Source: Pseudomonadota bacterium (lineage in GTDB: Bacteria > Myxococcota_A > UBA9160 > SZUA-336). Taken from it: a DNA stretch of 64,000 nucleotides. Under the pieces are notes generated by a model. It searched no databases. It was not told where the DNA came from and was given only the letters and a program-made list of their open reading frames with translations. Where the stretch lies: positions 88,890 to 152,889 of the forward strand of contig QJZC01000044.1 of NCBI GenBank assembly GCA_003247575.1, given 5' to 3'. How positions within the stretch are numbered: the first letter of the stretch is position 1; each line of letters opens with the position of its first letter. The position numbers and the translations under genes were made by a program. Below are positions 8,313 through 18,019 of this stretch, one piece after another.

Positions 8313-10973
8313 TCAGGAGGTCGTGGCTTGAATCCAGCGGACCCTTGCGTGCGGCACCGAAAACGCGACGTCGACGCCCCCCTTGGAGCCGTCGGTCACA
8401 CGGATCGTCCCCTGATTCCGTCCGACCATGCGCTTGACGGTCGCGAGTCCGATGCCCGTCGAGTCCGTGGAGTCCTTCGGTCTGAGCGTCTCGAACAGGT
8501 TGAAGATGCGCTCCCTGTGGGATTCCGGGATGCCGACACCATCGTCGATCACGTGGAACCAGACGGCGTCCTCGGCGCGCTCGCAGCGGAGGACGATCTC
8601 GCCTAAGGGCTTACCGTGGTGCACGAGCGCGTTCTGGATCAGGTTCTGAAAGACCTGTTCGAGCTGTGTCTCGTCCCAGTAGACCCATGGCCAGCTGCCT
8701 TCGATCCGGATATCGAACGCAGCTGGAATCTCGAGCGCATCGAGCACCCCTGTGACCAGCGCCCAGGTATTGATCTCTCGAGGCCGGGACTCGGCGCGAT
8801 CCACGCTCGAGTAGATCAGGATGCCTTCGATCAGCTTCTGCAATCGCTGTACACGGGAGCGCAGGAGCCGGAGATTCTCCCGGGTCTCGGGCTGAAGCTC
8901 GCCTTCCAGGTCCTCGAGAATCCAGGTGGCGAGCAGGGCGATCCCGCGTACAGGCGCCTTCAGATCGTGGGAGGCGACCGTGGCGAACTCGCGTAGGTCC
9001 TGGTTGCTCTGCTCGAGCTGTGCGACGCGCTTCGCGAGGCTCGCCTCGGCGAGCTTGGTGCGACGGGTGATGTCGACGACGCTGGCGACGATCTGCGTGT
9101 CGCCGTCGAGATTCTCGAACGGGCTCAGTGCAACCTCGACGGGAATCTGCTCACCGTCCTTGCGCAGCGCGAACAGGTCACGCCCGCTGCCCATGGGCCG
9201 AATCTCGGGATTGCGCATATAGTCGGCGCGCAGCTCCGTGTGATGGGTGCGCATGTCCTCGGGAAGCAGCTGATCGATGTTCAGGTTTGCGAACTCAGCA
9301 CCCGTGTAGCCGAAGATGGATTGCATCGCTCGATTCGTGAGCGAGATCTGGCCACTGCGATCGATGACCGCAGTTCCGTGCGGGCTGGCCTCGACCAGCT
9401 GTCGCAGCTGCCGCTCCGAGCGTCGCAGGGTGCTGAGATCGCGAGTGGTGAAGGCGACTCCCGTGACCTCGCCGCGATCGTCCACGATCGGCGACGCGCT
9501 GGCCAGGACCTCGACGACATGTCCGTCGCGATGCCTGAGCTCCAGGTCGCGCGGCGGTACGAGTTCGCGGTCGCGAACCGCCTGGTGCAGCTGCTCCAGA
9601 GTCGGGCCACCCGCCCCGATCTCGATCAAGCTGAGCTCGTAGCCGAGCGCATCGTCGATCGCATATCCGTAGAGCTCTTCGGATGCCGGATTCCAGGCCG
9701 TGATCCGCCCTTCGAGGTCGGATGCGATGATGGCGTCGTCAGAGGAGTTGAAGACTGCGACATGGAGTCTGTCGCGTTGGGCGGCCTGCTCGAGCTGGCG
9801 CGTCTGGGCACGCACCGCATGTGCCATCTCTTTGAAGGTGAGCGCCAGACGGCCGATCTCGCCGGGTGAATCGACCGGGAGGTTCTCGGGAAGCTCGTCG
9901 GGGTAGCGCTCGATGGAGCGAGTCAGTCGGGCCACGGGTAAGGTGACTCCTCGAGCGATGATCAGGGATCCCAGCCATGCGAGCGTGCCGGCGGCCAACG
10001 CGATCCAGAGCGCCGTGTTCCGAATTTCCGAGCTGGCGCCGAGGCTCGCCAACGACTGCCTTCGGACCAAGGTCAAGGTCGGGCCTCCGGCCAGCTGGAT
10101 CCGCCGAACGCTGACACTCATGTCGTCCACCATGCTCGTGAAGCGACCTTCGCGTCCGCTCCACGACGCGAGCCACACGTCCAGCTCCGTTTGCGTGGGC
10201 GCGGGAAGCCCGAGATCGCGGGAGAACTCCAACTCGCGGTCGGGATGCACGACGTAGTCACGCGGTGCCCGCGCCAGGAAGACCTGTTCGTCGGCCCAAG
10301 CCGATGCACGCAGGCTGTCGAGCAGCGCGGTCATGTCGATGTTGATGACCAGCGCACCGAAGCGCGCGCCCTTGGCCGAGAAGACGGGCGTTGCGATCCG
10401 GAGAACGGGGATGTGAGGCTCGGCGACCTGCCCGAACTCGCGATTCAGCTCGATCGGACTGACGTACAGCTGGCCCTCGGCGAGCCCTTGGGCGGCCACG
10501 AAATAGCCACGCTCTCCCTTTCTCTGGAGCTCTGTCTCGGCGGTACGCCGAACGGGTCCGCCCGCACTTGGGCGATCGACTCGCACGATCTCGCGCCCGA
10601 GGTCGGCCTCTCCGATCAGGCGCAGCTGCAGGATCGCTGGATCCGTATCCAGCGCGCCGCGGAAGGACTCGCTCAAGCGCTCGGCCCAAAGCTCGAAGGG
10701 GATGCCATCCACGGGGTCACGGCCGCCGGCCAGGCGCGCTCGGACGAGACCTGCGACGGCCGGGTTCTTGCGGAGGAGTGCTAGGTTCGCCGCCCAGCCG
10801 TTCGCTCGCAGCTCGAACTCGCGCGACCACGAGTCTGCGAGCGCACGCATCGACGCGAGCTCTCGCGGACGAGTGCTGCTCTCGATGATCCGGTAGCTGA
10901 ACCATCCCACGCTGCCGACCATGAACAAGACGAGCACGCTGGCCGCAGCAATGAGACGGGCGAACAGCCCCAT
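8313..10973 (-). CDS. Membrane sensor histidine kinase with periplasmic sensor, HAMP and two PAS domains
   Basis: About 886 residues. The layout is TM1 (about 5-28), a Cache-like extracytoplasmic domain (about 35-315), TM2 (about 319-341), HAMP, PAS1 (contains WNPASEELYGY), PAS2 (contains GQISLTNRAMQSIFGY), HisKA with the phospho-His in ATVASHDLKAPVRG, and an HATPase with N-box QNLIQNAL and G-boxes DDGVGIP and TGIGLATVKR. It autophosphorylates and passes phosphate to a regulator, but none is adjacent, so it is an orphan. ATG 10973 is preferred because AAGGGGATC lies upstream and it sits directly before TM1; an in-frame start at 11021 is possible. Confidence 0.9.
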   Translation of the reverse strand: MGLFARLIAAASVLVLFMVGSVGWFSYRIIESSTRPRELASMRALADSWSREFELRANGWAANLALLRKNPAVAGLVRARLAGGRDPVDGIPFELWAERLSESFRGALDTDPAILQLRLIGEADLGREIVRVDRPSAGGPVRRTAETELQRKGERGYFVAAQGLAEGQLYVSPIELNREFGQVAEPHIPVLRIATPVFSAKGARFGALVINIDMTALLDSLRASAWADEQVFLARAPRDYVVHPDRELEFSRDLGLPAPTQTELDVWLASWSGREGRFTSMVDDMSVSVRRIQLAGGPTLTLVRRQSLASLGASSEIRNTALWIALAAGTLAWLGSLIIARGVTLPVARLTRSIERYPDELPENLPVDSPGEIGRLALTFKEMAHAVRAQTRQLEQAAQRDRLHVAVFNSSDDAIIASDLEGRITAWNPASEELYGYAIDDALGYELSLIEIGAGGPTLEQLHQAVRDRELVPPRDLELRHRDGHVVEVLASASPIVDDRGEVTGVAFTTRDLSTLRRSERQLRQLVEASPHGTAVIDRSGQISLTNRAMQSIFGYTGAEFANLNIDQLLPEDMRTHHTELRADYMRNPEIRPMGSGRDLFALRKDGEQIPVEVALSPFENLDGDTQIVASVVDITRRTKLAEASLAKRVAQLEQSNQDLREFATVASHDLKAPVRGIALLATWILEDLEGELQPETRENLRLLRSRVQRLQKLIEGILIYSSVDRAESRPREINTWALVTGVLDALEIPAAFDIRIEGSWPWVYWDETQLEQVFQNLIQNALVHHGKPLGEIVLRCERAEDAVWFHVIDDGVGIPESHRERIFNLFETLRPKDSTDSTGIGLATVKRMVGRNQGTIRVTDGSKGGVDVAFSVPHARVRWIQATTS

Positions 10974-11395
10974 TTGAATTTGATCCCCTTCAGCCTGAGT
11001 TTGTGGTTCGCGCGTCCCCATGCCGCGCCCTGCGCAGCTGACGACGCGCGAGCTGAAACGGGCCCGCGGTCGAGGCGTCCGCGCTGCCGGCTGCGGGCCC
11101 GCCTGGGAGGGGTCCCGAAGACCAGCAGATCACCCGGCCGGTCGACATGTCAACGCAAAATTACACATTTGCTGAACATTGGCCATCTGGCTAGCGAGGC
11201 CATGTCGCACGTCGGCGTAGCCGCGAGAGCTCGAAGTCCGTAGGTTCTGCGACAGCACCGAGAGCTCGAGGCATCGGCTCGGCCGCCGATGTCGGCAGAG
11301 TAGCGCTTGGGCGCTCAAGCGCTCAGTCCCGCAAGAGAGATTGGGACGCTCTCGCCGTCGCGCTGGGTGCCGACTCCAAAGAGGGGTAACGAGCG
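10974..11395. other. Divergent intergenic region between sensor kinase and dinB
   Basis: Holds the promoters for both divergent genes; no gene is supported. An AT-rich patch at about 11150-11185 contains a near-perfect palindrome, GTCGACATGTCAAC (11142-11155), with core GACATGTC. This could be an operator. I cannot match it to a known SOS box. Confidence 0.4.
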
Positions 11396-12613
11396 CTGAT
11401 CCTCCACGCCGACATGGATGCGTTCTTCGCTGCGATCGAGCAGCGCGAGCGTCCCGAGCTGCGCGGACGTCCCGTAGTCGTTGGCGGCCTGTCTGCACGC
11501 GGCGTCGTGTCGACCGCCAGCTACGAAGCCAGGCGCTTCGGAATCCACTCTGCAATGCCGATGCTCGAGGCGCGCTCGCGCTGTCCGCACGCGACATTCC
11601 TTCCCGGAAGGATGCAGCTGTACCGACGCGAGAGCGAGCGCGTGTTCCAGATCTTTCGGCGCTTCTCGCCGGTCGTAGAAGGGCTGTCCCTGGACGAGGC
11701 ATTTCTGGATCTGGCCGGCTGTGAACGTCTGTTGGGCCCGGTCGAGGAGATTGCTCGCCTGCTGCGGCACGACGTCTACGCAACGACAGGATTGTGCGTC
11801 TCGGTTGGCATTGCCCCCGTCAAGCTCGTGGCCAAGATCGCGAGCGATCATGCCAAGCCGGACGGAGTCCGCATCGTGCGCGAGCACGAGATTGCCGCGT
11901 TTCTCGGTCCACTGAGCGTGCGGCGCATCTGGGGCCTCGGTCCAGGAGCCTGCGAGCGCCTCGAGAGTGTGGGAATTCGCACGGTGGGCGAGCTGCGCCA
12001 ACGCTCGGAGGCCGAGCTGCGCACCCATATCGGTGCGCGCGCAGCGCGCGCGCTGGAGCTCGCGCGAGGCCGGGATCCACGGCGCGTAGACGCCGAGCGC
12101 CTGCGCAAGTCGTACGGTGAGGAGTGCACCTTTACGGCCGACCGGTGTGTGGACGACGGCCTGCGCGCCGTGGTCACGGCTCAAGCCCGAGCGGTCGCGC
12201 GACGGCTGCGCCGCGACGGGAAGCGGGCGCGCTTGCTGACTCTGAAGCTCAAGCTGGCCGAGCGTGTGGCGAGGGGGCGGTATCGCATGCTGACCCGCTC
12301 GCGAACGTTCGTACGGGCAACCGACGACGGACTCACCCTTGCCGAGGCGGCCCTCGCGCTGCTCGTACGTGCGAATCCCTCCGCACCTGTTCGCCTCGTG
12401 GGGGTGTCTGCGCAGCGGCTAGAGGAAGCGACGGCCGGATCGCGCGAGCTCTTCCCGGAGCCCGAGTCGGCGCGGAGAGATCAGCTGAACCGCACCGTGG
12501 ACGAGATCCGATCGCGCTTTGGCGAGGGATCGCTGCGCTCCGGAGCCGAGCCCGCGGAGTGTCCTTCGGCGGGTGCGGATGCAGACAGGCGCGCGAGAGG
12601 GAAGCGCACGTGA
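11396..12613 (+). CDS. dinB: DNA polymerase IV (Y-family translesion polymerase)
   Basis: Error-prone polymerase that copies past lesions. 405 residues if started at CTG 11396. The Y-family palm motifs are HADMDAFFAAIEQ (catalytic Asp6) and SLDEAFLD (Asp100, Glu101). An HhH/thumb segment and a little-finger domain follow. The first ATG (11414) begins at MDAFF and would delete the conserved metal-binding Asp before it. An in-frame TAA at 11387 blocks longer starts. CTG 11396 restores the normal family N-terminus and has GAGGGG 9 bases upstream, so it is the likely start. The stop overlaps the next gene (GTGA). Confidence 0.9.
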   Translation: MILHADMDAFFAAIEQRERPELRGRPVVVGGLSARGVVSTASYEARRFGIHSAMPMLEARSRCPHATFLPGRMQLYRRESERVFQIFRRFSPVVEGLSLDEAFLDLAGCERLLGPVEEIARLLRHDVYATTGLCVSVGIAPVKLVAKIASDHAKPDGVRIVREHEIAAFLGPLSVRRIWGLGPGACERLESVGIRTVGELRQRSEAELRTHIGARAARALELARGRDPRRVDAERLRKSYGEECTFTADRCVDDGLRAVVTAQARAVARRLRRDGKRARLLTLKLKLAERVARGRYRMLTRSRTFVRATDDGLTLAEAALALLVRANPSAPVRLVGVSAQRLEEATAGSRELFPEPESARRDQLNRTVDEIRSRFGEGSLRSGAEPAECPSAGADADRRARGKRT

Positions 12614-13362
12614 GTACTCTTCGCGCCTCACGCCGCTCGCAGGTTCGCCAGCTCGCCGGTGCAGAGGAGATCGAGCGGGCACTCGCAGACGAGCGCGACC
12701 TGGGTCTGATTCTCGTACAGGACACCGAGACCGATCGAGCAGTGGTAGACCTGGTCGAGCGGGCGTCGGCCAGGGGAATTCCGATTCGACGCGCGACCGA
12801 AGCGGTGCTGCGGCGGATGACGTCGACGGGTCCGGCCGCGTCGGTCTTGGCACTCGAGGGTCGCTCGCCTACTGCGAGTCTCGAGCACGTGCTCGAGCTG
12901 CGCGGGGCCCTCTGGATGCTGGTTGGGATTGCCTATCCCACGAACGCGGGGGTGGCGATCCGGACGGCAGAGGGATCGGGTGCGGATGGCATCGTGGTCG
13001 ATGCCCCCGACTGGGATCATGTGGGTCGCCGCGCTGCGCTGCGGGCGTCAATGCGTGCCGACTGGTACATGCCGGTCTTCTGGGAGCGTGCCGAACCCAC
13101 ACTCGCAAGGGCTCGTGCGGCCGGACGCAAGCTGTATGCGATCGAGAATACGGGTACGGTCGAGCCGTGGGAGGTCGATCTGAGTCTGCCCTCGGTGTTC
13201 GTGATCGGTGGCGAGGCGCACGGTATTCCGCCAGCCGTCCTGGCTGGGTGCGATGCCGTCCTGCGTGTGCCCATGGCAGGCTTCATTCCCTCGTATAACC
13301 TCCAGATTGCGGTCGGCGTGGTGGCCACGGAGCGTTTGCGCCAGCTGGCCTTGCGGCCATGA
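12610..13362 (+). CDS. SpoU/TrmH-family RNA 2'-O-ribose methyltransferase
   Basis: Knotted (SPOUT) methyltransferase of 250 residues, probably acting on tRNA or 23S rRNA. The N-terminal substrate-binding domain spans about 1-90. The catalytic domain shows all three SpoU motifs: PTNAGVAIRTAEGSGADGI, VIGGEAHGIP and VPMAGFIPSYNLQIAVG. Motif 3 has SYNLQ rather than the usual SLNVS. The GTG start at 12610 overlaps the dinB stop by 4 bases and has AGAGGGAAG upstream. Closest in layout to RlmB/TrmH; the exact nucleotide target cannot be assigned. Confidence 0.88.
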   Translation: MSTLRASRRSQVRQLAGAEEIERALADERDLGLILVQDTETDRAVVDLVERASARGIPIRRATEAVLRRMTSTGPAASVLALEGRSPTASLEHVLELRGALWMLVGIAYPTNAGVAIRTAEGSGADGIVVDAPDWDHVGRRAALRASMRADWYMPVFWERAEPTLARARAAGRKLYAIENTGTVEPWEVDLSLPSVFVIGGEAHGIPPAVLAGCDAVLRVPMAGFIPSYNLQIAVGVVATERLRQLALRP

Positions 13363-13479
13363 CACAGTCCATCCCTATGCCCAGAACTATGCCGGGATCT
13401 ATGCACAGAACAGGACCGTGACCGCGCGTCCTCGTACCGGGCGCTTTCGTAGTAGGGATCAGATCGAGGAGTCGAACAC

Positions 13480-15021
13480 ATGGTAAGCTCTGTCCGAGTA
13501 CCGCCAGACGATGAGCACAACCAGGCCCTGGTTGCGAACGTCCATCCTGCCGACTGGGTCAACCCGAAGCCCAGCGGGCGCTACAACCTCGTCGTGATCG
13601 GAGCCGGGACCGGCGGTCTGATCACCGCGCTGATCGCTTCGAGTCTCGGTGCGAAGGTGGCTCTGATCGAGCGTCATCTGATGGGTGGCGATTGCCTCAA
13701 CGTCGGCTGCGTGCCATCGAAGGCGATCATTCATGCCGCTCGCAGTGCACACTCCGCGCGTGCTGCCGCAAGGTTCGGCATCGGCGCGGCGGCGGATGCG
13801 CAGCCGGACTTCGGGTCGGCGATGCGCTTCATGCGCAAGGTGCGCGCGCGTATCAGTCACGAGGATTCCGCCGAGCGCTACTCGAACGAGTTCGGGATCG
13901 ACGTTTATCTGGGTGAGGCTGCCTTCGTCCGCGAGGGTAGGGTTCGAGTCGATGGACAGGAGCTCGAGTACAAGAAGGCGGTCATTGCGACCGGTGCCCG
14001 CGCGATTGCGCCGCCCATCCCTGGACTCGCGGAAGCCGGCTATCTCGACAATGAATCGGTCTTCGAGCTCACGGAGCGCCCGGCGAGTCTGGCCGTTATC
14101 GGGGCGGGGCCGATTGGTTGCGAGCTGGCGCAGAGCTTTGCTCGCTTGGGCTCGCAGGTCAGCTTGCTCGAGGTCGCTCCACAGATTCTGATCCGCGAGG
14201 ATCCCGACGCCGCCGCGCTCATCCAGCAAGCCCTCGAAGAGGACGGGATCGAGACCCTGTGTGGATGCCAGATTCAGCGGGTCGAAGCCAAGGGAGAGCG
14301 GCGTCTCCTCCATCTGAAGACGGCTTCGGGGGCGGAGCGTGCTCTCGAGGTCGAGGCGATCCTGGTCGGTGCGGGGCGCGCTCCCAACGTGGAAGGAATC
14401 GGGCTCGACCGAGTCGGTGTCGAGTTCGATCCGCGCACAGGCGTTCGAGTGGACGACCGGCTGTGTACGACGAATCCCAGCATCTATGCGGTCGGGGATG
14501 TCTGCATGCAGTGGAAGTTCACGCACGCCGCCGATGCCGCGGCCAAGCTCGTGGTGCAAAATGCGCTGTTCTCGTTCGGTCTTCCGCTGCTTCAGGGCAA
14601 GCTCTCCAGTCTGATCATGCCGTGGTGTACTTATACCGACCCCGAGATCGCACACGTCGGTATGTACGAACGCGATGCGCGTGAGCAGGGCGTCGAAATC
14701 GATACCTACGAGGTCGGCATGGACCAGACGAATCGCGCGCTGACCGATGACGCCGAGCGCGGCTTCGTCAAGGTGCATGTCAAGCGCGGCACCGACCAGA
14801 TCGTGGGAGCGACGATCGTATCCGAGCACGCGGGCGAGCTGATCTCGCAGTTCACCATCGCCATTCAGAAGAAGATCGGACTCGGGAGCTTTACGAGCGT
14901 GATCTACCCGTACCCGACTCAGGCCGAGGCGATCAAGCGCGCGGCTGGAGCCTACACGCGAACGCGTCTGACGGAATCTCGTAAGAAGTTGCTTGCAATG
15001 GTCATGCGCCTGCTACGGTAG
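13480..15021 (+). CDS. FAD-dependent pyridine nucleotide-disulfide oxidoreductase (mercuric reductase/lipoamide dehydrogenase-like)
   Basis: Flavoprotein of 513 residues. The FAD Rossmann motif is GAGTGGL, the redox-active disulfide is GGDCLNVGCVPSK (Cys72, Cys77), the NAD(P) motif is GAGPIGCELAQSF, the second FAD motif is YAVGDVC, and the C-terminal dimerisation domain ends YPYPTQAEA. The C-terminal His that completes the acid-base pair in lipoamide dehydrogenase is not in the usual HPT form. There is no N-terminal heavy-metal-binding domain and no C-terminal vicinal Cys pair, so true mercuric reductase activity is doubtful. GAGGAG precedes the ATG. The gene appears monocistronic. Confidence 0.85.
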   Translation: MVSSVRVPPDDEHNQALVANVHPADWVNPKPSGRYNLVVIGAGTGGLITALIASSLGAKVALIERHLMGGDCLNVGCVPSKAIIHAARSAHSARAAARFGIGAAADAQPDFGSAMRFMRKVRARISHEDSAERYSNEFGIDVYLGEAAFVREGRVRVDGQELEYKKAVIATGARAIAPPIPGLAEAGYLDNESVFELTERPASLAVIGAGPIGCELAQSFARLGSQVSLLEVAPQILIREDPDAAALIQQALEEDGIETLCGCQIQRVEAKGERRLLHLKTASGAERALEVEAILVGAGRAPNVEGIGLDRVGVEFDPRTGVRVDDRLCTTNPSIYAVGDVCMQWKFTHAADAAAKLVVQNALFSFGLPLLQGKLSSLIMPWCTYTDPEIAHVGMYERDAREQGVEIDTYEVGMDQTNRALTDDAERGFVKVHVKRGTDQIVGATIVSEHAGELISQFTIAIQKKIGLGSFTSVIYPYPTQAEAIKRAAGAYTRTRLTESRKKLLAMVMRLLR

Positions 15022-15121
15022 GTGTGACCCGGCGCAGGGCTGACACGACTCTGACGAAGAAGCGGATCTCACAAGCCGATCGCAAGAGCCGATCGCAACA
15101 GCAGATCGAAGAGACGGGAAG

Positions 15122-16405
15122 ATGACGGACGCAGCTCGAGGCGCGCAGAATCCACCAGCGAGCGTGAGCCCGGACCCCTCACGGATCGCAAACGGAGCCG
15201 AGGGACCGCTGCGCGCGCTCGTCTTGGTCGCCGCTGCCCTGGGGTGGGCGGGTCTGGTTGCGAGCGTGGTCGGATTCCTCGCGATGTTCGTCTGGGTGCT
15301 GCTGCGTTGGGGCCGCCAGCTCGTGCGTGTGGCAACGATTCGGGGAAGCGCCGTGAAGGTCGGCCCCGGTCAGCTTCCGCAGCTCGACCTGCGAGTACGG
15401 GAACTCTGCCAACGGATGGGCCTCGAGCAGGTACCCGATGTCTATGTCGTGCGCGACGCTGGCGCGAGCGAGGTCGAGCCGCTCTGCGTGTTCGGGGAGC
15501 GGATCCTGCTGGTAGATGTTGACCTCGTGGATCCGGCGAGGGCGCCGCACACGCGCGACTTCTGCATCGCACACGAGCTGGCCGCTTTTCGCGCCGATCA
15601 GCTACGCTGGCGCGGTTTGCTGGCGCCTGGGCTTTGGGTGCCGTGTCTGGGGGCAGCATACCTACGGGCGTGTGTCTATACGCGCGATCGCTATGCGCAG
15701 CTGGCTACCGGTTTCGATCGCGATACCCTTGCGCGCAGCTTCGTCGAGAGCGCAATGGGAACGAGAGCACTGGGAGCCAGCGCCCAGACCCCTCCGGATC
15801 CCGCGGCCTGGCTTGCGCAGCGTGCCGACCTGGAGACGATCTGGTCTACCTTGGGCGAGTGGCTCTCGTCGACGCCCACACGCGTTCGCAGGCTGCAGAA
15901 CCTCGACCTGGTGGACTCCGGGGCGGGCGCTCCAAGACGTCCGCGGGCCGTCGCCTGGATCGCTGGGGCGATGCTCGTCAGCAGCATCGGGGGGACCGCG
16001 CTCGTGTTCGCAGCGCTGGGAATCCGCATTGCTGTGCGCGGAATCGACATGCCCAACTCCGCGAGCTTTCGGACCGCTATGCCCGCCTCATGGGATGCGA
16101 CCGCCCAGGTCGAGTCTTCCTTGGTCAGCCTGGCGGCCGCGGCCGAGGCGTATCGGGGCGAGCGAGGCGTACCTCCTCCAACGGGTGAGGTTCTCTACCA
16201 GGTGTGGCAGATCCAGCATCCTGGAGAGGCGGTTCCGGTGGATCCGTACGACGAGCAGCCCTATGGGTACAGCGTAGACGGGAATCGCTACGTCATCTGG
16301 AGCAGTGGACCCGATCTGGAAACCGAGGACGACGACATCTCCTACGTCTCTCCCGAAGCCCCCGGGGGGCTCGGAGCGGTGACCAGCGAAGGCAGCACGG
16401 ACTAG
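15122..16405 (+). CDS. Membrane protein joining an inactive M48-like domain to a pseudopilin-like C-terminal domain
   Basis: 427 residues. TM helix at about 35-60, then an M48 (HtpX/Oma1-type) fold region with the typical run LGLEQ.PDVYVVRDAG, FGERILLVDVDLVD and FCIAHELAAFRADQL. The zinc motif HExxH is broken: H151-E152 are kept but the second His is Ala155. A second TM helix follows (about 288-308). The final 100 residues resemble the globular end of type II secretion pseudopilins (GspG): DPYDEQPYGYSVDGNRYVIWSSGPDLETEDDDI. No class III prepilin leader is present. Probably a membrane-anchored binding or scaffold protein; function unknown. Confidence 0.65.
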   Translation: MTDAARGAQNPPASVSPDPSRIANGAEGPLRALVLVAAALGWAGLVASVVGFLAMFVWVLLRWGRQLVRVATIRGSAVKVGPGQLPQLDLRVRELCQRMGLEQVPDVYVVRDAGASEVEPLCVFGERILLVDVDLVDPARAPHTRDFCIAHELAAFRADQLRWRGLLAPGLWVPCLGAAYLRACVYTRDRYAQLATGFDRDTLARSFVESAMGTRALGASAQTPPDPAAWLAQRADLETIWSTLGEWLSSTPTRVRRLQNLDLVDSGAGAPRRPRAVAWIAGAMLVSSIGGTALVFAALGIRIAVRGIDMPNSASFRTAMPASWDATAQVESSLVSLAAAAEAYRGERGVPPPTGEVLYQVWQIQHPGEAVPVDPYDEQPYGYSVDGNRYVIWSSGPDLETEDDDISYVSPEAPGGLGAVTSEGSTD

Positions 16406-16477
16406 GAGGCTCTCCGCGGTCCCTGCGGGTGGACGGATCGTGCATGCCGAAGGGCGCTCTGCATGCGCGCGCTGTGA

Positions 16478-18019
16478 TCACTTCGCCTCGGCGGCACTCT
16501 CCGAGTAGCGCGGCGCTTGCTGGTTCGGTGCGCCGGCGATCCAACCGCTGCGTACCACCGGGTTTACCCCGATGTCGAGGTACAGGTCAGATCCGTCGAG
16601 CTCTGGCCAGCTCCACTTCTGGCCCAGCGCTGCGAAGGTAGCCTCGTCCAGATTCGGATCTCCGATCTCCGCGAACCGGACGAACATCTTCATCATGGCG
16701 CGCGCGACCCAGCGATCGCGTTCGTCGAGTCCGGGATCGCGCGGAACGTTCAGCTCGGGTGCGGGTCGGAACAGGTTCCCGTAGTGACCGCTGATCTCTT
16801 CTGGGACACCCAAGGCGTAGGCGACATCGCCTCCGTGATAGGCCAGTGCACCCCGGCTACCCCAGGCATAGGGTAGATGCGTGAACGTGTACGCGTAGCG
16901 CTTGGTGAGATCCTTGGTTGCAGGTGTGATCGCTCGTGCGATGAATGCGGGGCTACGTTCGGGATGCTTCTCGGATCCCATGAAGCCCATGATCAGTGGG
17001 ACGTCCGATTGAGCCGCGACACTCTCGAGCGACCATCCATCGACTGCGAAGACAGATCGATAGCCGCTCGTCTCGTCGAGAGTGGCAGTCACGATCTCTT
17101 GCCAGGACTTCGAGCGCAGCGCTGCCAGCACATCCGCCTCTCCCGCGACGCCCAGCCGCTCGGCGAGCTTCTCGCCGTACTCTTCGGCCTGCGGCAGCGG
17201 AGTGCCCCCGATCCCACCGCTCATCACGATCGCGCGGTGGAACAACCCCTTGGCCAGGGGCGACGCCATCAGCCAGAACACCTTCTGCCCCCCACCCGAA
17301 ACACCGAAGATCGTAACGCGGTCCGGATCTCCACCGAACGAGCGGATGTTCTTCGCTACCCACTCGAGTGCGGCCAGGGTGTCGAGCCCGCCGTAGTTTC
17401 CGGACACGCCGCGCTCCGACTCTTTTGAGAGCGCCGGGTGCGCAAGGTAGCCGAGTGGCCCGAGCCGGTGGTTCACCGACACGAGCACTACGCCTTCGAG
17501 GGGCAGCGGAGCGCTGTTGTTGCTCGGCGAGTTGCCCCAGCCCGAGGTCAGTCCGCCTCCGTGGAACCAGACCATCACGGGCAAGCCCGCGTCGGCGCTC
17601 TTCGCTGGTGTGACCACGTTCAGATACAGGCAGTCCTCGCTCATGCCGGACTCGGGAACGTTCTCGTACACCGGTGACGACGGAAACGCTTGCGGTGCCA
17701 TCGGGCTGAAATCGGTCGCCTCACGAATGCCGCTCCACGGCTCGACCGGCTGCGGGGGGCGCCAGCGCAGCTCGCCGACCGGAGGCGCGGCGTAGGGGAT
17801 GCCGCGGTAGATCCGTGCTACTTTGCCCGGCTCGCCGATCAAGGTCCCGGCGACGTAACCGCTGTCGAGACGGATAGGATCGCGGAGCTCGTCGCGTGAT
17901 CCCGCTCGCGGATCCGCCGCATGGGCGACCGTCGGCGTCTGGACTCCGGTACCGCAGAGTATCAGTGCAAGCACAAGAACCCACCGGGTGCGGGTCGCTC
18001 TCGACGTGATCAGCCGCAT
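16478..18019 (-). CDS. Secreted type-B carboxylesterase family hydrolase
   Basis: Alpha/beta hydrolase of 513 residues with signal peptide (WVLVLALILCGTGVQ...AHA). Carboxylesterase type-B landmarks are YRGIPYAAPPVGELRWRPP, SEDCLYLNVVTP, the oxyanion-hole segment VWFHGGG and the nucleophile Ser241 in FGVSGGGQ. The elbow is GVSGG rather than the common GESAG. It would hydrolyse carboxylic esters in the periplasm or outside the cell. ATG 18019 is chosen because GAGGAGG lies directly upstream and it precedes the signal peptide; a longer frame continues 61 codons further without such support. Substrate unknown; no operon partner. Confidence 0.85.
   Translation of the reverse strand: MRLITSRATRTRWVLVLALILCGTGVQTPTVAHAADPRAGSRDELRDPIRLDSGYVAGTLIGEPGKVARIYRGIPYAAPPVGELRWRPPQPVEPWSGIREATDFSPMAPQAFPSSPVYENVPESGMSEDCLYLNVVTPAKSADAGLPVMVWFHGGGLTSGWGNSPSNNSAPLPLEGVVLVSVNHRLGPLGYLAHPALSKESERGVSGNYGGLDTLAALEWVAKNIRSFGGDPDRVTIFGVSGGGQKVFWLMASPLAKGLFHRAIVMSGGIGGTPLPQAEEYGEKLAERLGVAGEADVLAALRSKSWQEIVTATLDETSGYRSVFAVDGWSLESVAAQSDVPLIMGFMGSEKHPERSPAFIARAITPATKDLTKRYAYTFTHLPYAWGSRGALAYHGGDVAYALGVPEEISGHYGNLFRPAPELNVPRDPGLDERDRWVARAMMKMFVRFAEIGDPNLDEATFAALGQKWSWPELDGSDLYLDIGVNPVVRSGWIAGAPNQQAPRYSESAAEAK

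Noticed and set aside
13459..14829. A 456-codon open frame on the minus strand
   Set aside because: It is antisense to the disulfide oxidoreductase gene, has Arg/His/Asp-rich composition without family motifs, and is explained by the codon bias of high-GC DNA.
13480..15021. merA as part of the metal locus
   Set aside because: The N-terminal metal-binding domain, the C-terminal Cys pair and any mer neighbours are missing, and it lies 6 kb from the efflux genes on a separate transcript.
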